In this document: one piece after another, positions 47,764 to 56,895 of the stretch
Position numbering within the stretch: the first letter of the stretch is position 1
Layout: each line of letters starts with the position of its first letter
NCBI RefSeq assembly: GCF_026262575.1
Contig: NZ_JAPKFL010000018.1
Location: forward strand, 1-64,000
Length of the DNA stretch: 64,000 nucleotides
Reading direction: 5' to 3'
Source of the DNA: Streptomyces marinisediminis
GTDB lineage: Bacteria > Actinomycetota > Actinomycetes > Streptomycetales > Streptomycetaceae
Notes under the pieces: model-generated
What the model saw: only the letters and a program-made list of their open reading frames with translations
Told to the model about the DNA's origin: nothing
Databases searched by the model: none
Translations under genes and position numbers: made by a program

Positions 47764-49074
47764 ATGGGCAGCAGCGAGGGACGACTGGAGTACCTCTCCG
47801 GATTCGGGAACGAACACAGCAGCGAGGCCGTGCCCGGGGCGCTGCCGGTGGGGCGGAACTCGCCGCAGCGGGCACCGCTCGGGCTGTACGCGGAGCAGTT
47901 GAGCGGCTCCGCGTTCACCGAGCCGCGAGCGCACAACCGGCGCTCGTGGCTGTACCGCATCCGCCCGTCGGCCGCGCACCCGAGGTTCACCCCGATGGCG
48001 GACGAGCGCGGCAACCCCGCCCTGCTGACGGCGCCGTTCACCCAGGCGCCGGACCCCAACCGGCTGCGCTGGGGCCCGCTGCCGGAGCCGGCGCCGGGCA
48101 CGGACTTCGTCGCCGGCCTGTGGACCCTCGGCGGCAACGGGGACGTGACGCAGCGGGCGGGAATGGCCATCCACCTGTACGCCGCCACCGCGTCCATGAC
48201 CGACCGGGTCTTCAGCGACGCCGACGGGGAGCTGCTCATCGTCCCCCAGTCCGGGCGGCTGCAGCTGCACACCGAGTTCGGGCGGCTGTCGGCCGGGCCG
48301 GGCGAGGTGGCGCTGGTGCCGCGCGGCGTGCGCTTCCGCGTCGAACTGCCGGACGGCGCCGCCCGCGGCTACGTGTGCGAGAACTACGGCCAGCCCTTCA
48401 CCCTGCCGGAACTCGGCCCGATCGGCGCGAACGGCCTGGCCAGCCCGCGCGACTTCCTCGCCCCCACGGCCGCCTACGAGGACGCGGACCGGCCGGTGGA
48501 GGTGGTGAACAAGTTCTGCGGCACCCTGTGGGCGGCACGGTACGACCACTCGCCGCTGGACGTCGTCGCCTGGCACGGCAACCTGGTGCCCTACGTCTAC
48601 GACCTGCGCCGGTTCAACGTGCTGGGCACGATCAGCTACGACCACCCGGACCCGTCCCTCTTCACCGTGCTCACCGCGCCCTCGGACACCCCGGGGCTGG
48701 CCGGGGTGGACTTCGTCGTCTTCGCACCGCGCTGGCTCGTCGGCGAGGACACCTTCCGGCCGCCGTACTTCCACCGCAACGTGATGAGCGAGTACATGGG
48801 CCTGATCGAAGGCGCCTACGACGCGAAGGCGGAGGGGTTCGTGCCGGGCGGCGGGTCGCTGCACAACATGATGTCGGCACACGGCCCGGACCGGCAGACC
48901 TTCGAGGCGGCGAGCGCCGCCGAGCTGCGCCCGCAGAAGATCGACGACGGGCTGGCCTTCATGTTCGAGACCCGCTGGCCGGTGACGGCCACGGCCCAGG
49001 CCCTCGACGCCGGACACCGGCAACAGGGCTACGACGATGTGTGGCAGGGTCTTCAGCGACACTTCCGCAACTGA
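47764..49074 (+). CDS. hmgA: Homogentisate 1,2-dioxygenase
   Basis: A 436-residue iron enzyme of full length. [20 protein letters not shown] at the start and [20 protein letters not shown] are family hallmarks. Fe(II) ligands lie in [15 protein letters not shown] (His and Glu) and [16 protein letters not shown], with the catalytic His region [18 protein letters not shown]. It opens the homogentisate ring to maleylacetoacetate in tyrosine and phenylalanine breakdown; its loss gives melanin-like pigment. Start ATG 47764 after AGGAGACGAGCG. A palindrome overlaps its promoter region. Confidence 0.97.
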   Translation: MGSSEGRLEYLSGFGNEHSSEAVPGALPVGRNSPQRAPLGLYAEQLSGSAFTEPRAHNRRSWLYRIRPSAAHPRFTPMADERGNPALLTAPFTQAPDPNRLRWGPLPEPAPGTDFVAGLWTLGGNGDVTQRAGMAIHLYAATASMTDRVFSDADGELLIVPQSGRLQLHTEFGRLSAGPGEVALVPRGVRFRVELPDGAARGYVCENYGQPFTLPELGPIGANGLASPRDFLAPTAAYEDADRPVEVVNKFCGTLWAARYDHSPLDVVAWHGNLVPYVYDLRRFNVLGTISYDHPDPSLFTVLTAPSDTPGLAGVDFVVFAPRWLVGEDTFRPPYFHRNVMSEYMGLIEGAYDAKAEGFVPGGGSLHNMMSAHGPDRQTFEAASAAELRPQKIDDGLAFMFETRWPVTATAQALDAGHRQQGYDDVWQGLQRHFRN

Positions 49075-49122
49075 CGCACCGGGCGCGCCCGGCGTCCGTC
49101 CCGGGTGACCCGGAGGCCAACG

Positions 49123-49881
49123 GTGACCCTCTTCGCTCCTGACTCGGTCGAGCTCAACCGGAAGCTGCCGCTGTGGTACCAGGTGTCGCAGTCGCTGCGG
49201 GCCTCGATACTGGGCCGCCCGCCCCAGGCCCCGCTGCGGCTGCCGACGGAGGAGGCGCTCGCCGAGCACTACGGCGTCAGCGTGCTCACCATGCGGCAGG
49301 CGCTCAAGGAGCTGGAGAGCGAGGGGCTGATCAGCCGGCACCGGCGGCGCGGGACGTTCATCGAGCCCGGCGCCCGCCGGGGCCGGCCGGTGCGGCTGCT
49401 GGGCTCGGTGGACACCATCGTGGCCCAGCAGTCGGGCGAGGACACCACGCTGCTGGGCCACGGTCCGGCGCCCGTGCCCACCGAGCTGGTGGAGCACTTC
49501 CCCGGCACCGCCGAGGCGGTGTCGTACCGCAGGCTGCGCCGGGACCGGGACAGCGGTGAGCCGACGAACTGGGCGGAGAACCTGATCCACCCCGAGATAG
49601 CCGCGCACGTCGACCCGGAGGCGCTCCGGCGGATGCCGATGACGAAGCTGCTGCGGGACGAGGTGGGCGTGCGCATCAGCCGGATCACCGACACCGTGGA
49701 GGCGCGGTTGGCCGACCCGGAGACCGCCAGGCTGCTGCAGGTGCCGCTGCTGAGCCCGATCCTGCACTACACGGGAGTGACCTTCGACGAGCGGGAGCGG
49801 GTGGTGGACGTGGCCCGCATCCACTACCGCGGTGACCGCTTCTCCTTCTCCGTCACGGTGGAGAACGTCACCGACGACTGA
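49123..49881 (+). CDS. GntR-family regulator, UTRA type
   Basis: A 252-residue regulator: winged helix at about 14-80 (LPLWYQVSQSLRASILGRPP, RLPTEEALAEHYGVSVLTMR, QALKELESEGLISRHRRRGT), then a UTRA ligand domain (90-250: VPTELVEHFPGTAEAVSYRR, AEARLAD-type helices, SPILHYTGVTFDERERVVDV). GTG 49123 is chosen because GGAGG lies six bases before it; the GTG at 49105 lacks a site. It follows hmgA by 48 bp in the same direction and is a good candidate to read a tyrosine-catabolism signal. Confidence 0.9.
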   Translation: MTLFAPDSVELNRKLPLWYQVSQSLRASILGRPPQAPLRLPTEEALAEHYGVSVLTMRQALKELESEGLISRHRRRGTFIEPGARRGRPVRLLGSVDTIVAQQSGEDTTLLGHGPAPVPTELVEHFPGTAEAVSYRRLRRDRDSGEPTNWAENLIHPEIAAHVDPEALRRMPMTKLLRDEVGVRISRITDTVEARLADPETARLLQVPLLSPILHYTGVTFDERERVVDVARIHYRGDRFSFSVTVENVTDD

Positions 49882-49894
49882 CGCCGCGGTGGGC

Positions 49895-49914
49895 GGGGCA
49901 GCGGGCGCTGCCCC
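49895..49914 (+). terminator. Terminator of hmgA-GntR operon
   Basis: Nine-bp arms GGGGCAGCG/CGCTGCCCC, 13 bp past the regulator stop. Confidence 0.7.
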
Positions 49915-49992
49915 GCGTGGCCGGGCCGGACGGGCGGGCGCCGGACGGCCGGGACCGGCGCGCACAGCGTCGGCCCCGGCCGTGCCGCACGG

Positions 49993-50256
49993 TCAGCCCC
50001 GGTCGCCGAAGAGCGAGCGGCGCAGGCGGCGCAGGGGGGCGAAGAGGGAGACGCGAGCGCTGCGGCTGACGCGGCCGCGGGTGACGTCGCGCGTGGTGAT
50101 CTCCCGCATCAGGGTGGTGGCCTCCTCGGCCTTCCCCTGGGGCACGGCCGGGCCGCCGATCACGCTCAGGTGCCGGTCGAGACGGGAACCCGTCCCCCCG
50201 GTATGGCAGTTGATCGCGGGCACCCGCGCCCTGCTGCGGACTGTTATCTGCTCCAT
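49993..50256 (-). CDS. Small basic hypothetical protein
   Basis: An 87-residue protein: MEQITVRSRARVPAINCHTG, GSRLDRHLSVIGGPAVPQGK, EEATTLMREITTRDVTRGRV and a basic end (SLFAPLRRLRRSLFGDRG). I recall it as a streptomycete-only conserved family; no function known. ATG 50256 follows GGGTGGGGAGTGAC. The amphipathic Arg-rich C-terminus could lie on a membrane. Confidence 0.65.
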   Translation of the reverse strand: MEQITVRSRARVPAINCHTGGTGSRLDRHLSVIGGPAVPQGKAEEATTLMREITTRDVTRGRVSRSARVSLFAPLRRLRRSLFGDRG

Positions 50257-50621
50257 GTCACTCCCCACCCGTACGAACGGCACCCGGCCCGGGCAGAGAC
50301 AGACTATCGCCCGACGGGGACCGGCGGGTATCCCGGGCATGTGATTCACCTGCCCGGCAAGGCGGTTGACACATCTCCGGGCACCGCACCGGACCCGTCG
50401 GCGGCGGCCCGCCACCCCCTCCCACCCCGCACGGAACGCCGCTGTGCCACCGTGCCCGCCCCGTGCGCCCCCGCGTGCGAGGCGTGCGCCCGGCACCGCG
50501 TTTCTTCCGGGGTGGCTCGGCTGGAGCGGCGGGGAAGTGCGATGGTTGCCCAGCTCAGCGGCAGGCGACGGTGGGTGGTAGGTGCGCGACAGGTGTCGAG
50601 GACGGCGGCGGATGGTCTCCC
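50257..50621. other. Gene-free gap before immunity-like gene
   Basis: 365 bp; it should hold the promoter of the leftward 87-aa gene. No supported ORF, repeat or strong hairpin. Confidence 0.5.
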
Positions 50622-51161
50622 TCAGAGGGACGTGCGCAGGGATCTGTCCAAGATCGTCATGAGTTGTGCAGCACGGCTCTTGCCGGTTGGCGCGAGGGGG
50701 TACCGGTTGAGGACATCGATCAGGACCGGTGTGGCGCGTTGCCCGGCCTGCTCGATCAGCTTGAGCCCGACGGTGAAATCGCCGCCTGCGTTCAGTTCCC
50801 CCACGAGCGCCGCGCTCGCAGCGGCTCGCAGGATGTGGCCTACCTGGGTGGCTTTCGCAATCGGATGAAGGTAAGCCGCAGAGGCGGCATCACCGGCGGC
50901 GCGCGCGGCGAGCCGTTCGGCTTCGGTGGCCGCTTCCTTCGCCGCGCGGTGAGCGTCCAAGGAGGTGGTGCGCTGGAGCTTGGTCCTTCTCGCGCCGTTC
51001 ACGAACTCCCATGCGGCGTCGATGGCTGCACGAGGTCGAGGATCGCTGGGGTTGGCGGCCTCGAACACGGGGAGAACCTCCTCGGCGCTCTCCACCACGT
51101 AGCGTGCGACGACACGCAGCTCATCCATGGTCAGCTCGAAGTCCCCACATACGGTCGTCAC
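50622..51161 (-). CDS. Putative immunity protein (Imm-5-like)
   Basis: A 179-residue all-helical protein: FELTMDELRVVARYVVESAE, EVLPVFEAANPSDPRPRAAI, WEFVNGARRTKLQRTTSLDA, AARAAGDAASAAYLHPIAKA, TQVGHILRAAASAALVGELN and TPVLIDVLNRYPLAPTG. This matches the family annotated as putative immunity protein in actinobacteria. No toxin gene is adjacent, so it is an orphan or the name is misleading. Start uncertain: GTG 51161 fits homologues; an upstream GTG at 51185 adds eight residues. Lower-GC codons than its neighbours suggest acquisition. Confidence 0.7.
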   Translation of the reverse strand: MTTVCGDFELTMDELRVVARYVVESAEEVLPVFEAANPSDPRPRAAIDAAWEFVNGARRTKLQRTTSLDAHRAAKEAATEAERLAARAAGDAASAAYLHPIAKATQVGHILRAAASAALVGELNAGGDFTVGLKLIEQAGQRATPVLIDVLNRYPLAPTGKSRAAQLMTILDRSLRTSL

Positions 51162-51246
51162 GGAGCCGATTCTGCCACTGCCCAACCGCCTGAAGCCGCA
51201 TTATCCGGATGATCGGACCGTTCGACGAGGGGCGTCACATAGGTAG

Positions 51247-51800
51247 TCAGCGGTTCGGCTGCGCCATCAGCTCCCGGTGCGCGGCGCGTGCGGCGGCGAG
51301 GTCCTCGTCCCGTCTCTGCGAGTTCGGCGCGGAGATCGAGGATCTGCTGTTCCAGCTCGGTGGCCCGGCGGGTGAGCGATTCGACGTCGGTGGGGGCGCC
51401 GAGGCCAGACGCCTCCCAGGCGGCCTGCCACCGAGGGCCTCGGAGAGACGTCGTTCCAGCCGGATGATGTGCTCTGACAGGCGGCCGTTGCGGGCCGTGA
51501 GGTTCGCGACATCGGCCAGCAGCGACTGGCCGCTGACCTGCGTTCCGGCCGTCGCACCGGGAGGCGGTTCACCCGCTCGGGCGAGAACGGCAGCGTGCAG
51601 GTCACCATGCCGGTGGATCATGCCCGCGAGATGGGTGTTGCGGGGGACCAGGATGTCGTCGAACTGCTCGACGCGTTGCTCGCGCAGGTGTCGGACGACG
51701 CCTCGCAGCAGGACGGGCGGGGTCTTGACCTCGGCGTCCGTGCGGGCCTGAAGGACGTAGAGGATCTCAGCGGTCACCGGGGCCGGCAGGCCCCGCGGGC
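51247..51800 (-). pseudogene. Remnant of Tn554-type transposition helper (DUF6262/TnpC-like)
   Basis: A readable frame RTDAEVKTPPVLLRGVVRHL, FDDILVPRNTHLAGMIHRHG, SLLADVANLTARNGRLSEHI, RLERRLSEALGG is followed, after a frameshift near 51420, by DVESLTRRATELEQQILDLR and AEL. After a second shift near 51320 comes RDEDLAAARAAHRELMAQPN. Repaired, this is a coiled-coil C-terminus like that of TnpC/DUF6262 proteins of Tn554-like transposons. Two compensating shifts and no N-terminal domain indicate a dead fragment. Confidence 0.5.
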
Positions 51801-51829
51801 TCAGCGCGGTGGACTCCGCCGTGCCGGGC

Positions 51830-52283
51830 TCGGTGGCGAGCAGCGCCACCGGCGCGGGGCGCAGGAGCCGCCGGGCCGCCCCGGGTGGGCGGCGCCGCTG
51901 GCCGCCGGCGCCGCGGTGGCGGCGATCGGCGCGGGGCTCGCGCTGGGGGCGACCGGTCCGCCGGTACACGCCCCGCTCACCTTCTTCTTCCTGCTCACCG
52001 CGCCGGGCGCGGCCCTGGCGTGGTGGTTGGGCGGGCTCGACCCGCTCAGCCGCACCGTGGTGGCGCCTTCGGCGGGTCCGTGGCCGCCAACCTCGTGGTC
52101 GCGCAGGCGATGCTGGCGACCGGGGACTGGTTGGTGCGCGGCGGCGTGGCCGCCGTGGCGGCGCTCAGCGCGCTGGGGCTGCTGGCCGCCGCCTGCGCGG
52201 ACGCCGCCCGCACGCGGCGTCCGGGCGCGTCCCGCCGAGGGGGCGGTGACGTGGCCGCCGACGTCCGCGGCCCCGGGAGCTGA
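51830..52283 (+). pseudogene. Truncated and frameshifted membrane protein
   Basis: WAAPLAAGAAVAAIGAGLAL, PLTFFFLLTAPGAALAWWLG and GLDPLSRTVVA in one frame continue in another as AFGGSVAANLVVAQAMLATG, DWLVRGGVAAVAALSALGLL. Adding one base near 52056 joins them into a protein of four or five helices. The start is not visible beside the transposon remnant. I believe related proteins occur in streptomycete polysaccharide loci, but this is a weak recollection. Confidence 0.5.
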
Positions 52284-52303
52284 CCGGCACCGGTCGCGAG
52301 GCG

Positions 52304-52360
52304 TGAACGGCGTTGCGGATGAACGGCGTTGCGGGTGGACGGCGTTGCGGGCGGACGGCG
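52304..52360. repeat. 16-bp tandem repeat (3.5 units)
   Basis: Three full units TGAACGGCGTTGCGGA/G and one partial, just past the membrane-protein remnant and before the glycosidase remnant. Confidence 0.85.
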
Positions 52361-52369
52361 CGGGCGGCG

Positions 52370-52814
52370 GTGCCACCGAGCCGGCCGACCCCTCCCCGCC
52401 GCGCGGTTCGCGCTCGCCGCGGGCCGGGCGCGGCGGACGAGGGCGACGCGGCTGTCCGGGGCGGCGAAGGCGTACCGGCCGGGGCGGGCCCGGGGTTCTC
52501 CGGGCCCCGGCCCATCAGGTGCTGGACCTGGGGCGGCCGGTGCGGGGCGAGGGTTTCGGCCACCCGCTGCCGGGCGGCGTCCGCCCCGGCGTCGGCGCTG
52601 AAGGGCGTGTGGGTGAAGCCCGGCCGGGCGCGGGGCCCGCGGGCCGTCCACCGGGCACCGGCGTGCCGGACGCCTCCGGCGAAGGCCCGCCGTCGTCCCG
52701 GCCGCCGGGCACCGGGCGGCACAGCGCGGGCGGCGGGCCGAGGCCCACGGCGGGGACGGCACCCGCGAGCAGCGCCCGGCGGCGCTCCGCCGTGCCCGCG
52801 GAGTGCGACGTCAC
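52370..52814 (-). pseudogene. Remnant of secreted glycosidase (xylosidase-like)
   Basis: Reading across frames gives a start VTSHSAGTAERRRALLAGAV with signal-like sequence, then FTHTPFSADAGADAARQRVA, PPQVQHLMG, GPENP and GRYAFAAPDSRVALVRR. The order resembles the QxQHxMGWG, DNPEP, GRYxFAxLDRRVxLIRRT start of a streptomycete xylosidase-like family seen with polysaccharide loci. At least two frameshifts, and the rest of the protein is missing. Together with the membrane remnant this suggests a degraded second polysaccharide locus. Confidence 0.4.
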
Positions 52815-52887
52815 CGGCCCAGCGTGGCGACGCGCCGCACGGTACGGGCCGGAAACCCCCGTGCGTACGGCGTCCGGGTGACGGATC

Positions 52888-54024
52888 ATGGGCGCCATGC
52901 CCAACGAGCGCGAGGATCTGACCACCGCCCCGCCGCCCCAGGAGGCGCTGCCCATCCGGCTGACGATGGATGACGCCGACTCCCCCTCCGACGTCATCGA
53001 CGCCCTGTTCCTCGGCCGGTTCGCCACCGGCGCGCAGCCCTTCTCCACCGGACGCACCCTGGAGCGCGTCAAACCCGGCAGCACGCTCCTGCCCCCGGCG
53101 GCCCGGGTGCTGCGGGCCGCCCGGGAGGGCGAGGGGCGCTTCACGCTCGCCGAGGGCACGGGCTGGACGGTGCTGGTCTCCCGCTACGGCAGCCGCAACG
53201 CCCAGGTGACGGTGACCGCCGTCAGCCAGGAGCTGGCCGACGAGCGGCTGAGCCAGGCGCTGGAGGGCGCGGAGGACGAGCCGCGGCCCGAGCCCACGGA
53301 CGTCACGATGGGCTTCTGGTACGTCTCGCCCCTGCGCGGCCCGCACCGCACCACCCGGCAGATCGCCGCCGGCGCCTGGGACGAGGTGCGCGGCAACTAC
53401 ACCGCCCCGGTGGCCGACGCGCTGGACGGCCTGATGAAGCTGACGGCCGACGACGTGGCCGGGCGGCTCCTGCTGCTGCACGGCCCGCCCGGTACCGGCA
53501 AGACCTCCGCCCTGCGCACCCTGGCCCGCGCCTGGCGCGACTGGTGCCAGGTGGACTGCGTGCTCGACCCCGAGCGGCTGTTCAACGACATCGGCTACCT
53601 GATGGACATCGCCATCGGCGAGGACGACGAGACCGGCGGCCAGGGCCGGTGGCGGCTGCTGCTCCTGGAGGACTGCGACGAGCTGATCCGCGGCGAGGCC
53701 AAACACGCCACCGGTCAGGCCCTCTCCAGGCTGCTGAACCTGACGGACGGTCTGCTCGGCCAGGGCCGCAAGGTGCTGGTGGGCATCACCACCAACGAGG
53801 ACCTGGAGCGGCTGCACCCGGCCGTGGTCCGTCCGGGCCGGTGCCTGGCCCGGGTGGAGGTGGGCCCGCTCTCCCGCACCGAGGCGGTGAGCTGGCTGGG
53901 CACCGAGGAGGGCGTGGGCCCCAACGGCGCCACCCTGGCCGAGCTCTACGCCCTGCGCCGCGGCGTCACCCCCGCGGGCACCCCCACCCACCCCGCCCCG
54001 CCCCACGAGGGCCTCTACCTGTAA
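52888..54024 (+). CDS. AAA-family ATPase with DUF5925 domain
   Basis: A 378-residue protein. Residues 20-150 match the DUF5925 type N-terminal domain (DDADSPSDVIDALFLGRFAT, GTGWTVLVSRYGSRNAQVTV). The AAA core has Walker A LLHGPPGTGKTSALRTLARA (about residue 200), Walker B LLLLEDCDELI, sensor 1 GITTNED and an arginine-finger region HPAVVRPGRCLARVEV. Likely a hexameric remodeller of unknown target, broadly conserved in streptomycetes. ATG 52888 or 52897. Confidence 0.9.
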   Translation: MGAMPNEREDLTTAPPPQEALPIRLTMDDADSPSDVIDALFLGRFATGAQPFSTGRTLERVKPGSTLLPPAARVLRAAREGEGRFTLAEGTGWTVLVSRYGSRNAQVTVTAVSQELADERLSQALEGAEDEPRPEPTDVTMGFWYVSPLRGPHRTTRQIAAGAWDEVRGNYTAPVADALDGLMKLTADDVAGRLLLLHGPPGTGKTSALRTLARAWRDWCQVDCVLDPERLFNDIGYLMDIAIGEDDETGGQGRWRLLLLEDCDELIRGEAKHATGQALSRLLNLTDGLLGQGRKVLVGITTNEDLERLHPAVVRPGRCLARVEVGPLSRTEAVSWLGTEEGVGPNGATLAELYALRRGVTPAGTPTHPAPPHEGLYL

Positions 54025-54267
54025 CGACCCCCGCCCACCCGCGAGGCCGCCCCCCACACCGGCCCGCGGTCCGCGTGCCCCTCCCCTGCGGGGCGCCGAC
54101 GCCTTGCCACGCGAGCTGCCCGGTGAGGCGGGGCTGACGCGCGCCGCCGCGACCCGTGGCGTCCGGGGCCGTGGCCACCGGTGCGGCCTCCCCCTGCGGA
54201 CGGGCGAGTCCCCGTGGGCGCCGGGAGTGGTGGCCGGGCTCGTGGCCTGGGGTCGCTGGGTGAGGCG

Positions 54268-54645
54268 TCAGGCGGGGTCGTAGGTGGCGCGGAGGGCGTC
54301 GTGGACGGTGGCGCGGGCCGCGGCGTGGTCGAGGCCCAGGCGCCGCGCGTGCCGGGCGTACTCCTGGGCGGCCTGGGCGGCGGCCCGGTGGGCGGCGTCC
54401 CCGGCGGCGGCGACGAACGTCCCGGCCCGGCCCCGGGTCTCGATCACCCCGTCGCCCTCCAGGGCGCGGTAGGCCTTGGCGACGGTGTTGACCGCGAGCC
54501 CCAGCTCGCCCGCGAGCCCGCGCACCGTCGGCAGCCGGTACCCCGCGGGGAGCCGCCCGGAGCGGGCCTGCTCGGCGATGTGGGCGCGCAGTTGCTCGTA
54601 GGGGGCGGTGGCCGCGTCGGGGTCGATGGCCAGGTGCAGGGTCAC
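54268..54645 (-). CDS. GntR-family regulator (YtrA-like)
   Basis: A 125-residue protein with a winged helix: TAPYEQLRAHIAEQARSGRL, PAGYRLPTVRGLAGELGLAV, NTVAKAYRALEGDGVIETRG. A short helical dimerisation tail (AAAQAAQEYARHARRLGLDH) replaces a ligand domain. YtrA-type regulators usually control transporters; none is adjacent. Divergent from the acetyltransferase, 65 bp apart. Confidence 0.88.
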   Translation of the reverse strand: MTLHLAIDPDAATAPYEQLRAHIAEQARSGRLPAGYRLPTVRGLAGELGLAVNTVAKAYRALEGDGVIETRGRAGTFVAAAGDAAHRAAAQAAQEYARHARRLGLDHAAARATVHDALRATYDPA

Positions 54646-54710
54646 GGGGTGCTCCGGGGTCGGGGAAAATCGCGGGCGCGAGCGGCGGCGTCAGCGTAGC
54701 GTCCCGCGAC

Positions 54711-55654
54711 ATGACGATCGAGGTGCGCGAGTTCCGGCCCGAGGACGCCCCGCGAGTGCTGCACGTGCGGCGGACGGTGCTGCCGTTTCTGGTGGTGCGC
54801 GAGGAGTCGTTGTTCTGGGAGAGCACGCGGGCCGCGCGGCGGCTGAGCGCGCAGGTGTTCGTGGCGGAGGTCGACGGCCGGGTCGCCGGCGTCACCGAGG
54901 CCCGGCTGCTGGACGCCACCGAGCGGCCCGGGCAGGCGTTCGCGCTCCCGCAGGTGCTGCCGGAGTACCGGGGCCGGGGCGTGGGCACGGCGCTGCTGGA
55001 CGCCGCCGAGGCGCACCTGCGCTCCGTCGGCGGCTCGGACGTGTACCTGTGGGCGCTGGACGACGGCCGCTCCCCGGGCCTGGCCGAGCGGCGCGGCTAT
55101 GCCCGGCGCCGCGCCTCCCGCGCGCTGCGGCTGGACCTGACCGGGCCGCTGCCCGACCCGCCGCCGCTGCCCGCCGGGGCCCGGCTGCGCACGGCCGCGG
55201 CGTACGCCGACGACCCCCGCCCGCTGTACGAGGCGGACGTGGAGTGCGCGCGGGACGAGCCGGGCGACGTGCCGCTGACCGACCTCTCCTACGAGAACTG
55301 GCGCGCCACTTACTGGGAGCGCCCGGAGTTCGATCCGGAGCTGAGCAGCGTGCTGGAGCTGGACGGCGCGGTGGCGGCGACAGCGTCGCGCACACCGACG
55401 GGGCCGACCGGTACTCCTCCGGCATGACCGGCACCCGGCGCGCCCTGCGCGGGCGGGGGCTGGCCCGCGCCGTCAAGCACGACTCGCTCCTCCGCGGCCG
55501 GGCCGCCGGGTACCGGGAGGCGTTCACAGGCAACGACGCGGACAACGGCCCCATGCTGGCGGTCAACCGGTGGTTCGGGTACGCGCCCTTCGCGACGGAG
55601 TGGCGGTACGTGAAGGAGCTGGTGGGCGAAGGCGGGCGGCGGCCGGCGGGCTGA
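54711..55654 (+). pseudogene. Tandem-GNAT acetyltransferase with frameshift
   Basis: An N-terminal GNAT (EVREFRPEDAPRVLHVRRTV, VLPEYRGRGVGTALLDAAEA, GSDVYLWALDDGRSPGLAER) continues into a second GNAT. At about 55382 the frame breaks: SVLELDGAVAAT in one frame, VAHTDGADRYSSGMTGTRRA, LRGRGLARAVKHDSLLRGRA and NGPMLAVNRWFGYAPFATEW in the next. Adding one base restores a protein of about 314 residues. It could be a real lesion or an assembly error. Start ATG 54711. Confidence 0.8.
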
Positions 55655-55695
55655 GCGCCCGCGGCCGCCGCCCGCGCCGTCGTCCGCGATCGCCG

Positions 55696-56121
55696 TCAGC
55701 GGCACCAGGCGACGTGGTCGAGGTTCTTGACGTAGCGGGCGGTCACCCAGCCCTGGCGGTCGTAGAGCTTGTACCAGATGTCGTTGCCGCCGACGTTCTG
55801 GTTGCGGACCTTGCACTCCAGGGCGATCTTCGCGCCGCTGCGGTAGCTGCCGAGCACCGCGGAGTGGGTGGTGGGGCGGGAGCGGATGTTGAGGGCGGTC
55901 TTGGCCACGACCCGGCCGTAGGCGACGTGGGCGGCCTCGTCCGCGGCGTCGGTGTGGTCGGCGGTCTCGTCCGACGACGGCTTGGCCTCGGCGGGGGCCT
56001 CGGCGGCGTTCGGGGCCATCGCCGGGTCCTCGTCGGCGGCCAGCGAGGGCGCGGCGCCGAGCACGGCGAGGGCGAGGGCCCCGGCCGTCAGGGCGACGGT
56101 CGTCTTGGCGGACTTCAGCAC
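55696..56121 (-). CDS. Secreted SH3-domain protein
   Basis: A 141-residue exported protein. Sec signal 1-29 (VLKSAKTTVALTAGALALAV, cleavage after PSLA), an acidic linker (30-68), then a bacterial SH3 domain (YGRVVAKTALNIRSRPTTHS, AVLGSYRSGAKIALECKVRN, DIWYKLYDRQGWVTARYVKN). SH3b domains bind peptidoglycan or other surface ligands. GTG 56121 is chosen since GGAGGAGAAATCC precedes it and it begins a clean signal peptide. Confidence 0.85.
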   Translation of the reverse strand: MLKSAKTTVALTAGALALAVLGAAPSLAADEDPAMAPNAAEAPAEAKPSSDETADHTDAADEAAHVAYGRVVAKTALNIRSRPTTHSAVLGSYRSGAKIALECKVRNQNVGGNDIWYKLYDRQGWVTARYVKNLDHVAWCR

Positions 56122-56322
56122 GGATTTCTCCTCCGGTTCGAGGGGTTTCGCGGGCGGCGGCCGACGGTGCGGCGCACCGTCGGCCGCGCGCTGGTGCGCG
56201 TCGTCCACGAGCATGGGGCCGCCGCGGCGGCGGGGCCGGGTGCCATTCCGGCACCTCACCCGGGCGGGGGTGGCACGCAGGGCCGGTGGAGTGCCTCGTG
56301 CGCGCGGCGGATTGACGCCGCC

Positions 56323-56895
56323 TCAGCCGCCGGGCGGGGGCGCCGGCGCCGTGGGCCCGGTGCCGTACCGGACGAGCCGGACCTCCCGGACGCCGGTGCC
56401 GTCGGCCTCGTCCAGCCGCGCCGTGCCGTCCGCGGTGAACCCGGCGCGCCGGTAGAAGCGCAGGGCGCGGGTGTTGGGCCGGTACGCGTAGACGCACACC
56501 GGGCGGTGGCCGCGCGCGGTGAGGTCGGCCACGGCGTGCGCGAAGAGCCGCCGGCCCAGGCCGGTGCCCAGGCGCGCGGGGTCGACGTACAGGCCGTGGA
56601 CCTCCGCCGCGTCGGCGCCGAGGTCCGCGTCCTGCCCGAAGTCGGCGGGGCCCGTGCGGCAGTAGCCGAGCACGGCGGTGGACCGGCGCTCCTCGACGAC
56701 CCACAGGCGGTGCCCGTCCGGCTGCCGCGCGAGGTGGTCGGCCCACCGCGCGGCCTCGCGCCGCGGGTGCAGCGCGGCCAGCAGGGCCGGGGGCAGCATG
56801 CCGGTGTAGGCGGCGCGCCAGGCCCGCACCTGCAGCGCGCCGAGGGCGGCCGCGTCCTCCGGCCGTGCGCGGCGCACCGTCGTCGCGGCGGTCAC
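56323..56895 (-). CDS. GNAT-family N-acetyltransferase
   Basis: A 190-residue enzyme: VRRARPEDAAALGALQVRAW, RAAYTGMLPPALLAALHPRR, VHGLYVDPARLGTGLGRRLF (acetyl-CoA loop), CVYAYRPNTRALRFYRRAGF. RimI/YobR-like; substrate unknown. The GTG start overlaps the stop of the DUF1697 gene by GTGA, so the two form an operon. Confidence 0.9.
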   Translation of the reverse strand: MTAATTVRRARPEDAAALGALQVRAWRAAYTGMLPPALLAALHPRREAARWADHLARQPDGHRLWVVEERRSTAVLGYCRTGPADFGQDADLGADAAEVHGLYVDPARLGTGLGRRLFAHAVADLTARGHRPVCVYAYRPNTRALRFYRRAGFTADGTARLDEADGTGVREVRLVRYGTGPTAPAPPPGG

